From Anaeramoeba flamelloides (Eukaryota > Metamonada > Anaeramoebidae), in NCBI GenBank assembly GCA_027625915.1, contig JANTQA010000047.1:10602001-10666000 (forward strand): DNA of 64,000 bases. The letters are read 5' to 3'. This document shows, one piece after another, positions 53,705 through 64,000 of this stretch. The notes beneath the pieces are model-generated. The model was not told where the DNA came from, made no database searches, and saw only the letters and a program-made list of their open reading frames with translations. A program made the position numbers and the translations under genes. Positions within the stretch are counted from its first letter, which is position 1. Each line of letters opens with the position of its first letter.

Positions 53705-55254
53705 ATTTGCTGAACAGATATTTTCTTTAATTAAAATAATAAATTTCTTATGAGCATTATGCTTTATTTTCAAAATTATTAGTTGCTTTAATCTGATTAT
53801 ATAAATAAAGAAATCAACCTGTCATTAAATAATTTACAATTAAAACCTTTTTCAGAATTTCCTACATTCTGGTATCTCGTTATGTTAAACACTGTAATTA
53901 GAAAAGTTGATTAAGTAAATCAAAAACAAGATACAATTTAAAAAAATTAATAAAATATACAGTATTTTTTCCAACTTCTTAGGTCTTTTTTTTATTTGAG
54001 AAGTTTTTAGAAATTAATGGTACATTATATGAGGAAAATTAGTAAAATAAAAATTAAAAACAAGTATTTATAATCCAAAATAGGTTAATTCAATAAATCG
54101 GTAGAATATCACAATTTTATTTCCTTGTGACAACCTTATTAAACATTCATTGAGTATTAAAAGAAATATAAGCACCAATAATAATTGAGTTAAATTCCAG
54201 ACTCTAAAATATTTTTTTTTTCTCCGAATAATCATTACTACCAGAAAAAAATTAAATGTATAAAAGAGAAATATTTGTGCCTAGAGAATTAAAAGTATTG
54301 ATACGCAGTATATCTCCTAAATATTTCAAATGCTCGGCTTTATCTTTTGTAAAAAAAGTCGGAACAAATTCATAGGTCTTAAACAAAAAATAAATTATTT
54401 TTTTAATTTTTTATTTAAACTCTCATTTATTAACTTATTTTGTTTTTTCCATTATATATATTCAAGTTTTTCTTAAAAATTTTATTTGGAAAATTTGAAT
54501 TAATTTATCTGTCAAAATATTGAAAAAATAAATTACTCAAATTTTGTACGAATTAAAAGAAGAAACAAATTTTACCACGTTTAACAAAAATAATATTTAT
54601 ACTAAAAAAAGAGAATCGGTTACACAATTGTAAAATATATGTTAAAATCAAAAAAAATTATCTACTGGTTTTTTTCTCATTTTTAATTCATCTTCAAAAA
54701 TGTTTAATAGCTCTTAATTATTGTTTTTTTTTTTATGTAAAGGTGATAGAATACTTATTTTTAATAATGGCCAATCAACCTTGATAAAGATTATCCTTTT
54801 TTCCCTAAAATAAAATAAATAATTTATATTTTTGAACTTTAGATAGTTTTTAATAAAATAATTTTGATTTAAAAAATTTTAATCCTTTTTATTTTATTTA
54901 TTTGAATTTGAGAAACCAAAAAAAAAAATTTATAAAAAATTAATAATCAAAAAACAAAAAATAAGGAAAATCTAAATTTTATTAAAAATATGCATCGAAA
55001 AAATTTGTAAAGTGAAATTTTTTTTTCAAAGTCCTAATATTTCTCCATATATTAAGATATTTTTACAGAATTGTGCATATGTTGATATAGCTTTAAAAGG
55101 TGGGAGGATAAAGAGATTTTTAAAAAAGTATAATTTTAAAACTTCAAATATTTGCATTAAAAATTTCATATTTTATCAGAATAAAATTTAATATTTTTTT
55201 TTTAATAAATCTAAAAATTAATAAATATTTTCTTTTTACAAACAAATTTATTGG
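51571..55254. other. intergenic region, no gene seen
   Basis: 3.7 kb between the lipase stop and the VPS53 start. A TTAA-family end (TTAAGGGAGTAACACCC) lies at 51721. A block around 52590-52660, containing TGAAATCTTGTCAAGATCTT, is shared with 20675-20710. An (AT)n microsatellite lies at 53670-53702. Nothing else was recognised; open frames here come from poly-A/poly-T tracts. Confidence 0.6.
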
Positions 55255-58209
55255 TTATTTATATTTATTAAACAAATATTTAAAAAAATCAATAGTTCCT
55301 TTCATTGCGTCTTGTTTAAACTTGAACTTATGGCTAAAATTCCAGAACCCATGTGGCAGGGCATATAATTTATAATGGAAATCTGTTTTGCCAATTTGCC
55401 ACATTCTATCGGCAAATAAAGAGCAATCATCTAAAAGGGGGTCAAAGAGACCAGACAGCAATAATGTTTCTGGGAATTGTTTTAAAATTTCATCATCCAT
55501 CCATAGTGGGGACCAGATTGATTCGTCTTCCCAATCATTTTCATGAATGTTATCTTGTTGATTTTTATGTTCAAAATTTTCCCAATCTATGGATTCATTG
55601 GGAGTATTAAAAACAGATTCAAATTGGTAATTAGCGGTATTATTTGGTTTAAAATTTATAAATGCCTCATCAGAATTTATTGAGGATTGGTAAGAAATCT
55701 GGTTTAGATCTTTCTCAGAGTGGTTACGATAGCCAATTATGCGTTGGTCCCTGATTTTTTTATATTTTTGTTGGCTTTCTTTTGACTGTTGCTTATTGAA
55801 ATTTTGATTGCCAATGTTTTTATTAATAAATTTCTTTTGGTTCTGAATATTTGATTTATCTTTTTTCGTTTTTTTTTTTGTTTTGGTGTCATTAAAAGAA
55901 CTTGTAGATCCAAAAAGATTTAAATGTGTCTTTGACTTTGTCATGCCGAAGGTTGAATCATAATAAGAAGTTTCAAAATTTTGGGTTCTCAAATAATTAA
56001 AATCATTGTAGGAATCTGTACGGCTAGTTATTCCTTCCAGTTTGTCCCTTTCCATTTTATTATTTGTATTCTGTGATTTCTTGGAATTCTTTTTCCTTTT
56101 GCTTTTTTCGCTGATCTTTTCAGAGATTCTTTCTAATACCTCTTCACAATTGATATCCCCATATTTTTGGTTCTCTGTATTCCCAACCCCAACTGGGCGT
56201 GACCAACCAACAAGACGAAGTAGCATAATTAAGCTGAACAGGGGCTCATTGGAAAACAACAGGCGGGATAGGGCAATGGATGTCTTGATGTGTATTGCGG
56301 GATACGCCATTACCAAAGCGTCTGGCATTTTTGTATCCTTCGTTGCAATGATCTTGATTGTTAGGCCGCAGGAGAGGCACCCACCGGCAGAGTCGCCCGC
56401 AAGGATCAAGGTCTTTTTGGGGTAATTGTGCACAATCCATTTCCATGCCGTGTAGCACTCCTCAATTTGGCCAGGTATTCTTTTCCCTGGTGATAGCGTA
56501 TATTCGATTGCAATAACTGTGCAATTGGCCTCCCTCGACCACCTCCTTAAATATGGTGCATGGGTCATAGATGTACCCGCGACAAAGGCGCCGCCGTGGA
56601 TAAAGACAATGATATTTTTATTTGCGAAGGCCTTCTTTGTGTTGGAAATGATCCGAATTTCAAGTGAGTTCTTCCCGTAGGTGGACCGAGATTTGCTCAA
56701 TTTGCATTTCGCATCCTTTTTCGAAAGATACCTCACTTTTTCCATTTTTATGCTTGGGTACGGGTGGAATAAAATCCAGCGAAGTAGCCTATTCTTATCA
56801 GCGACACCAAAGCTTTGTTGAATTTTCGCAATGCTTGGATCAGTTTTAGCAAACGCAGCCTCGCGTGATGCAGAATTTGGCATTAAAAAGTATCTTACAA
56901 AGTTTATTCCATATTTGCCCCACTTGGAGACAAACGAATTCACGTCATAAGAACTCTGGGACGCACAGTGCGATGCATTAAGACACTTTCGTATAAATTT
57001 CATTTCGTCACACCAATCTTGAACAAGCATTGTTGATGACGGCAAAAAGGACTGCAGTATTTCCTGGTTAACATTTTTAATCGGGACAAATACATTTTTA
57101 TAATTTTCCTTATCAAGACCAATTTCCTTCTGTTGTTGATTATTTTCTTTGAAAGTTTTTGTATTGTCCTTTTCGCCTTTCTTTTCCTTTTCCCTTTCCT
57201 TTGTTTTTACCTTTCTCCATCCACTAAATTCCATTTTAAAAAATTCCCATTCATCTGTAGAATTAAGATCACTCTCTTTAAGAAAAGAGTAGTCTTTTTT
57301 CGATCCCCAGAGTGGATCAATTGTTTGGTTTCCTGTATCTGTTTCAGTTTTGTTGGTGTTTTTGCACTTGTTTTTGTTGTTGTTCTTTATGTTTTTCTTA
57401 TTGTTCTTTTTGTGGTTGTTTTTGTTCTTTGTGTTGTTGCTATTGTTCTTTTTGTCATTGTTTTTGTTATTTTTGCCGTTGTTTTTGTTTTTTTCGTTCA
57501 CCTTTCCCTTATCGGTTTGTAAAGAAAGTTTGATTCCATTTCCCAGTTTGGAATCATACTCGTCCAGCTCTTTTTGTTCTTCAAGGGTTTTATTTTCAAT
57601 AATCAATTTTGATAACATCAAACCTGACTTCAAGAGCCCGTAACATTCAAAACATTTAACCAAATCTTTTCGAATTGCTTTATTTGGATTTGAAGGTCGA
57701 TTTTTCGTTTTTGGTTTAATTTTGGTTAGCATCGTGAAAAGTTGGTAATTTGTATCCTTAAGTGCGTAAAGCAATCCAAAGAAACCAAAGTGCCTTTTTT
57801 TAACAGGCTTAAAGTTGCTTACAGATGGAGTATTCTTATATTTTTTGGTTGTGCCATTTAGCCATTTTAAAGTTTTTTGGTGGTGAAGATCATAGAAATG
57901 CTTTGAAATAACAACATCTAAGGGATAATTATTCACGAATAATTCTTCAAAACTTTCCTTGACGTACGAGATAATTTCTGAGATTAAACTTAAAATTGAA
58001 GGCTTCGATTGGTTGTTTAAGGTACTCATTTGTGCCTTTTGTGATTTTTTCAAAAAGGTGTATATTTGTTGTTTTTCTTCAAGGAGTTCCAAAAGTGATT
58101 CAAATTCCTTAATAATCCTTTTTACTTTGAAATGTTTCAACTCAAACCCTTCTGTAAGATCTTTCCCTACCAATCTATATTCAGATTGAAAAAGTGTTTT
58201 GTAGTTCAT
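55255..58209 (-). CDS. LIPE: hormone-sensitive-lipase-like alpha/beta hydrolase
   Basis: A 984-residue intronless protein. The catalytic half is an alpha/beta hydrolase of the hormone-sensitive lipase family, enzymes that cleave acyl esters such as diacylglycerol and sterol esters. The oxyanion-hole motif is His538-Gly-Gly540 in VFIHGGAFVAGTSMTHAPYL, the nucleophile is Ser607 in GDSAGG, the likely acid is Asp923 in GLFDPLLDD and the base is His953 in LPHGFWNFSH. The order and the neighbouring IEYTLSPGKRIPGQIEECYT match mammalian LIPE better than bacterial members. The first 480 residues include an HSL_N-like helical part, so this is the full two-domain form, interrupted by an Asn/Lys-rich insert (about 230-300). 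A low-complexity insert of about 230 residues (672-905) sits between Ser607 and Asp923, where mammalian LIPE has its phosphorylation-regulated module. The true substrate is unknown. Confidence 0.9.
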   Translation of the reverse strand: MNYKTLFQSEYRLVGKDLTEGFELKHFKVKRIIKEFESLLELLEEKQQIYTFLKKSQKAQMSTLNNQSKPSILSLISEIISYVKESFEELFVNNYPLDVVISKHFYDLHHQKTLKWLNGTTKKYKNTPSVSNFKPVKKRHFGFFGLLYALKDTNYQLFTMLTKIKPKTKNRPSNPNKAIRKDLVKCFECYGLLKSGLMLSKLIIENKTLEEQKELDEYDSKLGNGIKLSLQTDKGKVNEKNKNNGKNNKNNDKKNNSNNTKNKNNHKKNNKKNIKNNNKNKCKNTNKTETDTGNQTIDPLWGSKKDYSFLKESDLNSTDEWEFFKMEFSGWRKVKTKEREKEKKGEKDNTKTFKENNQQQKEIGLDKENYKNVFVPIKNVNQEILQSFLPSSTMLVQDWCDEMKFIRKCLNASHCASQSSYDVNSFVSKWGKYGINFVRYFLMPNSASREAAFAKTDPSIAKIQQSFGVADKNRLLRWILFHPYPSIKMEKVRYLSKKDAKCKLSKSRSTYGKNSLEIRIISNTKKAFANKNIIVFIHGGAFVAGTSMTHAPYLRRWSREANCTVIAIEYTLSPGKRIPGQIEECYTAWKWIVHNYPKKTLILAGDSAGGCLSCGLTIKIIATKDTKMPDALVMAYPAIHIKTSIALSRLLFSNEPLFSLIMLLRLVGWSRPVGVGNTENQKYGDINCEEVLERISEKISEKSKRKKNSKKSQNTNNKMERDKLEGITSRTDSYNDFNYLRTQNFETSYYDSTFGMTKSKTHLNLFGSTSSFNDTKTKKKTKKDKSNIQNQKKFINKNIGNQNFNKQQSKESQQKYKKIRDQRIIGYRNHSEKDLNQISYQSSINSDEAFINFKPNNTANYQFESVFNTPNESIDWENFEHKNQQDNIHENDWEDESIWSPLWMDDEILKQFPETLLLSGLFDPLLDDCSLFADRMWQIGKTDFHYKLYALPHGFWNFSHKFKFKQDAMKGTIDFFKYLFNKYK

Positions 58210-60489
58210 TCTTGGGTTGTAGTTGCTTTGTAACTTGGGTTTAATGTTTGTTTTTTGAGTGTTTTGTTTGTTTTTTCTTCTTTAACTTTTATGGCTTTGT
58301 TTTTAATTTGAAACTTATAATACTTGAGTGGTTTTCTTGTAAAAGACCCACAAATTGTTCCAAATAAGATGAAAAAAAATAAAAGGTTTTCTTGATAAAA
58401 AAATAACATTCTTAGATTTTGAGATGGTGATTGGTTTATAAGTTCCTTGATCAGATCTGAAAAAATATTATTCTACTTCATGATTTTAAAACAATAATTT
58501 TTTTTTTACTTTTTTAGAGATCTACAAAGATTCAAACACAATACATTTTTACACACTGTAATATTCCAAATAACCAAAAAATATTTTCTCAATTGGTAAT
58601 AAATTTAAAAAGATGTTTTGCTTTTTGGACAATAAATGCGAAAAAATTGTCATTTTCCTTTTTTGTTTTTTTCATTTCAGTTTGCATATCAGGCGATACA
58701 AATTTCAAGGAACATATTTTTTTTGTTTGATCTGTTTTTTATGGTACAGTGATCAATATTGAGTAAGACAAGAATGCAAGAAGAAAGGGATATTCTTTAA
58801 ATAAAAAATAGGAAATCTAATGGAAATTTTCATCTCCTTTCTTCTTCCAATACCTGATTCTTGTTAAAAACTATTTTTTGAATTATCACCGATTTTTTGA
58901 TCTAATATTTAGAGAGGTCTCGAAAACCCACCTTTTTATTGTTCTTAGAGTTTAAAAGTATAAAAATAAATTGATATTTTTTTCTCCAATCAGATTTTTT
59001 AGGACTTTTTTAACTGGCAAATTAATGCTCAATTCAAATTAATTGTTTTTTGACAATTAGGTAATCGTTTATGGATATAATGAAAAAGTGTAAAAGAAAC
59101 TGACGTAAGAACAAAAATATAAGATTTGTTTTTGTAAAGTCCAACACAGAATTGGTTCAAAGACTCCAATCGAAATTGTGTTGACAAGAGCAAAAAATAA
59201 TTTATTAACAAAAGTTTTTAATTGTTAAATTATTTTGTATGATTTTTGATATTTGTGTCTTTAAAAGTTTCCCTTTCTGTGGTAGTTGTGGACCAACAAT
59301 AAGATTTTTGTAAAAATAATTCTTTACCTAAAAACTTCATTTTGTGAAAAAAATTGTTTTGAATATCCCTTCTCTGTTGAAAATCCAATATTGGGAGACT
59401 ACTTCAATATACAAGGAATTTGCTTTTCATGCTTATCTTTTATTTGAATAAAAAATGAGAAAATATAACCAATACAAATTTCAAAGAAATACAAGTTAGA
59501 TTGGAATAAGGGATCTTTTTCGAGTGTCTTTTCGTAATATTTTGGTGTAAAACGGTGTGAACTCAAAATCCAAAATGATCGATTATGGAGAATCGTAAAG
59601 CAAAAAGTGGATGAAAATATAGCCCATTTAAATTTCAAATATCAGTTTCTTTTCACTTATTCAGAGTACTTTTTAAAGTCATAGATTGAAATTTATTTGA
59701 TCCTTTTTTTGTACTCTATAAATGATGCGATAAGACTCCCTAGGAAGGGAATATTGAAATGAAAAAACAAAAATCCAATAGTATTTTTTTTAATTAATTA
59801 TTCATATAAATGTATGACAGCGAAAAAAAGATTTAATGACTATCCGTATTTTATGATATATAGGGGTTAATGTAATGATACTATATAAAAAAACAACATT
59901 TTATTAATTATTTGTTTAAGTACAAGCCAAAGAGTAATTTGTGTTTTTGTGGATTAAGGTATTAGTGTAACCATAGATCTCTCTATAACCAAAGTAAACT
60001 ATCTTTCATAATAATTGGCCCATTAAAAAGCAAATTTTAAATAAAAATATTTATAATAATTGAAGTTATCTATTATAATATAAAAATTTAGATTTTAATA
60101 TTCAATACTATACTCAAGAGATATTTATTTTTTGTCTAAAAATAAAAGAAAAAAAAATAAAAAAACTGTTACAAAAAACTGGGCCATTTATTTTGAAAGA
60201 AGCATTACATGAAAAATAGAAAATTTAAAAAAGGAAAAAACCCATTTATCGATTCTCCTTCCAGGTGAATAACTAAATCTAATCTCTTTTTCATATTTGA
60301 AACTAAATTTTTCATTAATTCATCTGTTACTTCTTTCAAATTTTTCATTTTCATTTTCAATTTTAACAAAACACTGTTGAAAAAATAAAAAAGAGAAAAA
60401 ATGATTTATTTGCAAACTTTTTATTGTGAGACGAAAAACTTCAAAACGATACAAAAGCAATTCAAAATTCAAATGTAAGAAGGGCCATT

Positions 60490-61935
60490 TATTATGAAAT
60501 TTAGTTTATTTTGTAATTGGGACCGAATTATAACAGCGAACCATGACTCAAATAGTTTCTGGAACTCCTAAAAATCTATTATAAATCCTCTTGACAATAA
60601 ATTATTACCTTTTTTACTAATGATCACAATAAAAAATTGTTATTTTGGAAATTTTTTCCTATAATTCCTTTTCACAAAAATACAAATAGAAACTCAAATC
60701 AATAGTATTTGTGTATTTAATAATACATATTTATAACTTACATTCAGTCTTTCCAAGTCTACCATAAAATTTTAAATAATTCAAAATTGAATGTTCTATT
60801 CTTATTTTCGATTTTTAAAAAATTCCGAAATAATAATTATTATTCAAAAAAAAATTTCAATAAATGAGCTATTATTCAAATTTTTGGAACATCAATAAAA
60901 AAAATTCAAGATCAAATGAAAACTTGAAAATTATTGATCCAAAACAGCTCAAAAAAAATATCAATATTGACTGATCTTTAAAATTTTAATATTTACAGCC
61001 TTTCCAAGTCTACTATAAAATTTTAAATAAAACACGATTGAGTTTTCTATTCTTATTTTCTATTTTCAAAAAATTCCGAAATAAGAGTTATTATTCAAAA
61101 AAAAAATTCAATAAATGAGCTATTATTTAAATTTTTGGAACATTAAAAAAAAATTCAAGATCCCATGAAACTTAAAAATTATCGGTCCAAAGAAGTTCAA
61201 AAAAAATATTGATATTTTCTGATCTTTAAAAATTTACCATTTTTGAACAATATTTTTAAGTACTTCATGAATCTTCAAATTTTTTTTTTTAATGTTCCAA
61301 AAATTCGAATAATAGCTCATTTATTGAATTTTTTTTTTGAATAATAACTCTTATTTCGGAATTTTTTGAAAATAGAAAATAAGAATAGAAACATCAATTG
61401 TGTTTTATTTAAAATTTTATGGTAGCCTTGAAACGGCTGTAAGTAATTATTTTTATAATTTTTTAATTTCAAAGATTTAATTTAATAATCATCAATATAA
61501 AAAACATAAAGAATCATTAATATTGACCATTTCCTTTTTATAAATATAATTAGACCATTATTATATTTCTAATATTTCCGAAAATATTGATCAAAAATAT
61601 CTATTTGCTAATTATTTAATTTTTCCAAAAAGTTAAATAATGAACAATTAATCTTAATTTCACCAAAAATTTAAGAAAGATATTTTGCATCCCTGTAGTC
61701 TGAATATTAATGATTCAACCCTAAAATTTGTATCAGTATCCAGATTTTTTACTGAAATTGTTGGATTTTTTACCAATAAAATATCATTTTTAATTGTGGA
61801 TATCAACAAATATTACTATTATGACTAATCGATCTATTAGAAAATTTGAACCATGTGTAGCGTATCAATATGGTTAATCTAAATAACAACACACTTAGAT
61901 CTTTTGCTTCTCATTGTTTGTAGTTAACCCTTTAA
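60490..61935 (+). mobile_element. TTAA-bounded family copy hosting another element
   Basis: Outside the insertion it follows the 24228 element in order: GTAATTGGG near 60514, AAAAATCTATTATAAATCC near 60573, AATAAATTATT..TTTTTACTAATGATC, then after the insertion TTTAATTTCAAAGATTTA (about 61465), CTGAATATTAATGATTCAAC (about 61700), and the right end GTAGTTAACCCTTTAAC. The left terminal repeat is not recognisable. Without the insert it would be about 735 bp, close to the 768 bp complete copy. Confidence 0.65.
60735..61445. mobile_element. long-inverted-repeat element nested in a TTAA element
   Basis: The left side has two diverged direct copies of a block (from about 60745 and 61000) that begins CTTTCCAAGTCTACTATAAA and includes TTCCGAAATAA and AATAAATGAGCTATTATT. 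The right side (about 61275-61445) is the same block inverted, ending CCTTGAAACGGCTGTAAG. Arms are about 170 bases long. The host element's sequence is interrupted here compared with the copy at 24228, which shows it as an insertion. There is no coding frame. Confidence 0.65.
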
Positions 61936-62421
61936 CATAAAATATCTATTTCTTTAAAAACCTTTTCAAATATTTCGGACTTATACGGAACTTTTAAATT
62001 TAGTCTTGTTTACCTCTACTTCACCCCCCCAATATATTATTCTCATATACTCCAAATTCAGATTTCAGGAAATAAAAAAATAAACTGCCAAAAATTCCCT
62101 CTTTGAACTTCAATTAAAATTCAAACCAAGTTGAATTTTTGGGGTTTACATAAAAATAACATGTCAAAACACCTAATATAACAGTTTCTTTTTTCCAATT
62201 TTCGGTACCTTGAATCATCATTATTCTTGAATTATTTGTAAACTTAAACTGGATTATTCTCTTTTAGAATTTGAAAATTAAGAATATTATTCGTGTGGAT
62301 AAGGTTTCACTTAAAGAACTCAAAATTAATTTTTTTTTCAATTCGTTGTAAAATATTAGATTTAAAAATTTATTGAAAAAAGAAATCAAACTAAAATTTT
62401 ATCTCATATAAAATTCAAAAA

Positions 62422-62585
62422 CCAGTAATACGTATAAAAAAAATACCCCTTTATTGTTATGTTTCTTTTTCAAATATAGGTCATACATTGCACTTCTATC
62501 TTTGAAAATACATTTTGTTAAAGAAAAATTAAGAAAAAATACAAGTAAATTTTTTTTTCCCATTTATTACACAAATACCACAATA
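62422..62585. mobile_element. MITE of the TACTGGTATTTG family, diverged
   Basis: Left ACCAGTAATACGTATAAAAA and right CCCATTTATTACACAAATACC with a CTTTTTCAAATATAGGTC interior block resemble the family's arms and interior. Similarity is moderate, so limits and assignment are tentative. Confidence 0.4.
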
Positions 62586-62752
62586 AAAAATTCCAACATT
62601 TTTCTCCATTTTTTTTTCAAAGAACATGAGCGAAAAACGTTACAATGATTTTTTCACAAAAATAAGATTATCTGGAGTTTGGATTAATCTCGTTAATTTC
62701 TGGTTAGACCACAAATAAAAATAGTTAGTACTAATTAGACAATTATTCCTTA

Positions 62753-62923
62753 TGAGAATAATCTCTATTACATTATTTTACCTAAATTTAATAGAGATTG
62801 AAAATTTTTTTTGTTAATTACTTAGATTTGAAAGACCTTATTTATTTTCAATATTAAACATATTTCTAGAAAATAAATTCTTATTTAGAAATCTATCAAA
62901 AAAAAATAATAGAGATTAGTCCC
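62753..62923. mobile_element. 171 bp MITE, second copy of the 8514 family
   Basis: The right end TAATAGAGATTAGTCCC followed by TTAA and the interior ACCTAAATTTAATAGAGATTG and TATTAAACATATTTCTAG match the element at 8514. The left end (AGAATAATCTCTATTA) is diverged from GGGACTAG. Length is the same within a base or two. Confidence 0.7.
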
Positions 62924-64000
62924 TTAAAATTAATTTGCCAACCCAAAAATTTTAAGATAATAATTTTATCCTATTCAGAAAAAATCAAAATAATATAGCA
63001 CCAGTCACATTATTTTTTTAATATTTATTAACTTTTGCAGTCATTTTTTTAAGAATTAATTAAAATGAAAAATTTTCTCAATTTATTACAACTTTCCTTT
63101 TGATTGTCTCCAATTTGACCATTTTTGTCTGTTTTTTCATATTATCAGAAATGTGTCAGATTAACAGCAAAAAACACAAACATTGTGATAATCTACAAGA
63201 TTAATGTAAAAAGACAAATTAATCACTAATTTGTCCCTTTATTGTGAAAATTAACATATTTCTATAAGTTTCTATTATCTTATCTTTTAAGTTGAATTGT
63301 GAAACAATATTCTTTCACTTTTCAGCAAAAAATGAAACAATCTGAAAATAATTCCAAAAAAAAGAAAATATTTAATTTGAGAACCAATTTTTCAGAATTG
63401 AAAATATTAGGAATTTCATCAACCAAACACTTTCTAGAATACCAGATCACATTTATATATTCTGTTATTGTTTCAAAAAGAACAATTAAATTCAATACAC
63501 AAAAATTTGATTCTTGATCGATCTACCTAAAATTAATTTTCAACCATAGGATTATTTCAATTGAACACGAATCTTTTGAAGGAAATTTCGAAAAAATATT
63601 AATCGAATGTGTCAAAGTTTTAATTGAATTTGTGATCATAAAATAATTTATAAAAATTTTGAAGCGAACTTGAATAATATTTTTAAAAAACAGAATTGGA
63701 AGAGCTTCTCTTTATTGATCTATTGTTATTCTAGGAAGGTTCCTCAAAACAGTTTTAAAGTAAGGTGGAAAATTTCCAACAACAAAATGGTTTATCAGAA
63801 AGATTGTTCTTTTCTTAAAAACTATCAAAAATTATAAACCATAATAATGGTATTGATTTTTTAATCAAAACCTAGGTTTGTATTTGTCTTTTTTCATCTA
63901 TCAAAAATATCTTTTTGTTCTTCCCAAAAGCTAATAAAATCAAAAAACTATCAATTTTTTTATTTTTAAGATTTCCTTGATTGATTTCTATGAACAATCA

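Larger units (their letters stand above)
58210..64000. other. intergenic region at the right edge, repeats only
   Basis: 5.8 kb with no gene recognised on either strand. It includes a TTAA-family copy with a nested element (60490-61935), two MITE copies (62422 and 62753) and a block near 59640-59700 that resembles the arms of the TACTGGTATTTG family. The open frame at 63299-63517 (72 codons) has no recognisable features and is not called. Confidence 0.6.

Noticed and set aside
63299-63517. 72-codon open frame on the + strand
   Set aside because: No domain or hydrophobic pattern beyond chance, and no neighbouring exon.
1-64000. Organelle or bacterial origin because of the very high AT content
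   Set aside because: Spliceosomal introns, a nuclear-type ribosomal protein gene, a spliceosomal helicase and a GARP subunit show nuclear eukaryotic DNA.
1-64000. tRNA, rRNA or snRNA genes
   Set aside because: No GC-richer cloverleaf with a TTCGA-type loop and no conserved rRNA block was recognised by eye on either strand. A covariance-model scan would be decisive.

Overview
This is nuclear DNA of a very AT-rich, intron-containing protist. It carries nine protein-coding genes with clear eukaryotic identities, spliceosomal GT-AG introns, and all three standard stop codons (for example TGA, TAA and TAG end the genes at 1465, 5405 and 11438). Long Lys/Glu- and Asn-rich low-complexity tracts, gene-poor spacing of 2-6 kb and a dense load of short inverted-repeat elements suggest an amoeboid protist (an amoebozoan or an anaeramoebid-like metamonad). 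That placement is an impression from style, not a phylogenetic result.

Layout. On the + strand at the left are a bZIP factor (182-1465), a dolichyl-diphosphatase-like PAP2 enzyme (4740-5405) and a REI1/ZNF622-type 60S biogenesis factor (10113-11438). All the genes to the right are on the - strand: ribosomal protein eS25 in two exons (17540-17078); an ankyrin-repeat/TKL kinase in two exons (26420-21958); the spliceosomal helicase PRP5/DDX46 in two exons (38870-29831); a SNAPC4-like Myb protein (43607-41409); the GARP/EARP subunit VPS53 in two exons (51570-45613); and a hormone-sensitive-lipase homologue (58209-55255). The right-hand 5.8 kb has no recognisable gene.

The main result of reading for splice sites is that pairs of ORFs lying kilobases apart are halves of single genes. 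DDX46 is split by a 5800 bp intron, VPS53 by 3345 bp and the ankyrin-kinase by 2804 bp, while the eS25 intron is only 139 bp. In each case the reading phase closes exactly and the joined protein is collinear with its family. The large introns are packed with the same dispersed elements found between genes.

Most of the rest of the window is made of small non-autonomous elements in at least eight families. The most striking are (i) a modular family of nested hairpins whose units meet at AAACCTA/TAGGTTT junctions; (ii) a TA-bounded element in the DDX46 intron whose two arms carry ATCGCGAT-like sites every 17-20 nt; (iii) a TTAA-bounded family starting GGGRTTAGC, one copy of which hosts another inverted-repeat element. 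No transposase, retroelement, tRNA, rRNA or CRISPR array was recognised.

The genes do not form an operon or pathway. They are housekeeping functions (translation, splicing, snRNA transcription, vesicle tethering, glycosylation lipid recycling, lipid hydrolysis) plus two regulators. All element boundaries were found by eye and are approximate unless said otherwise.
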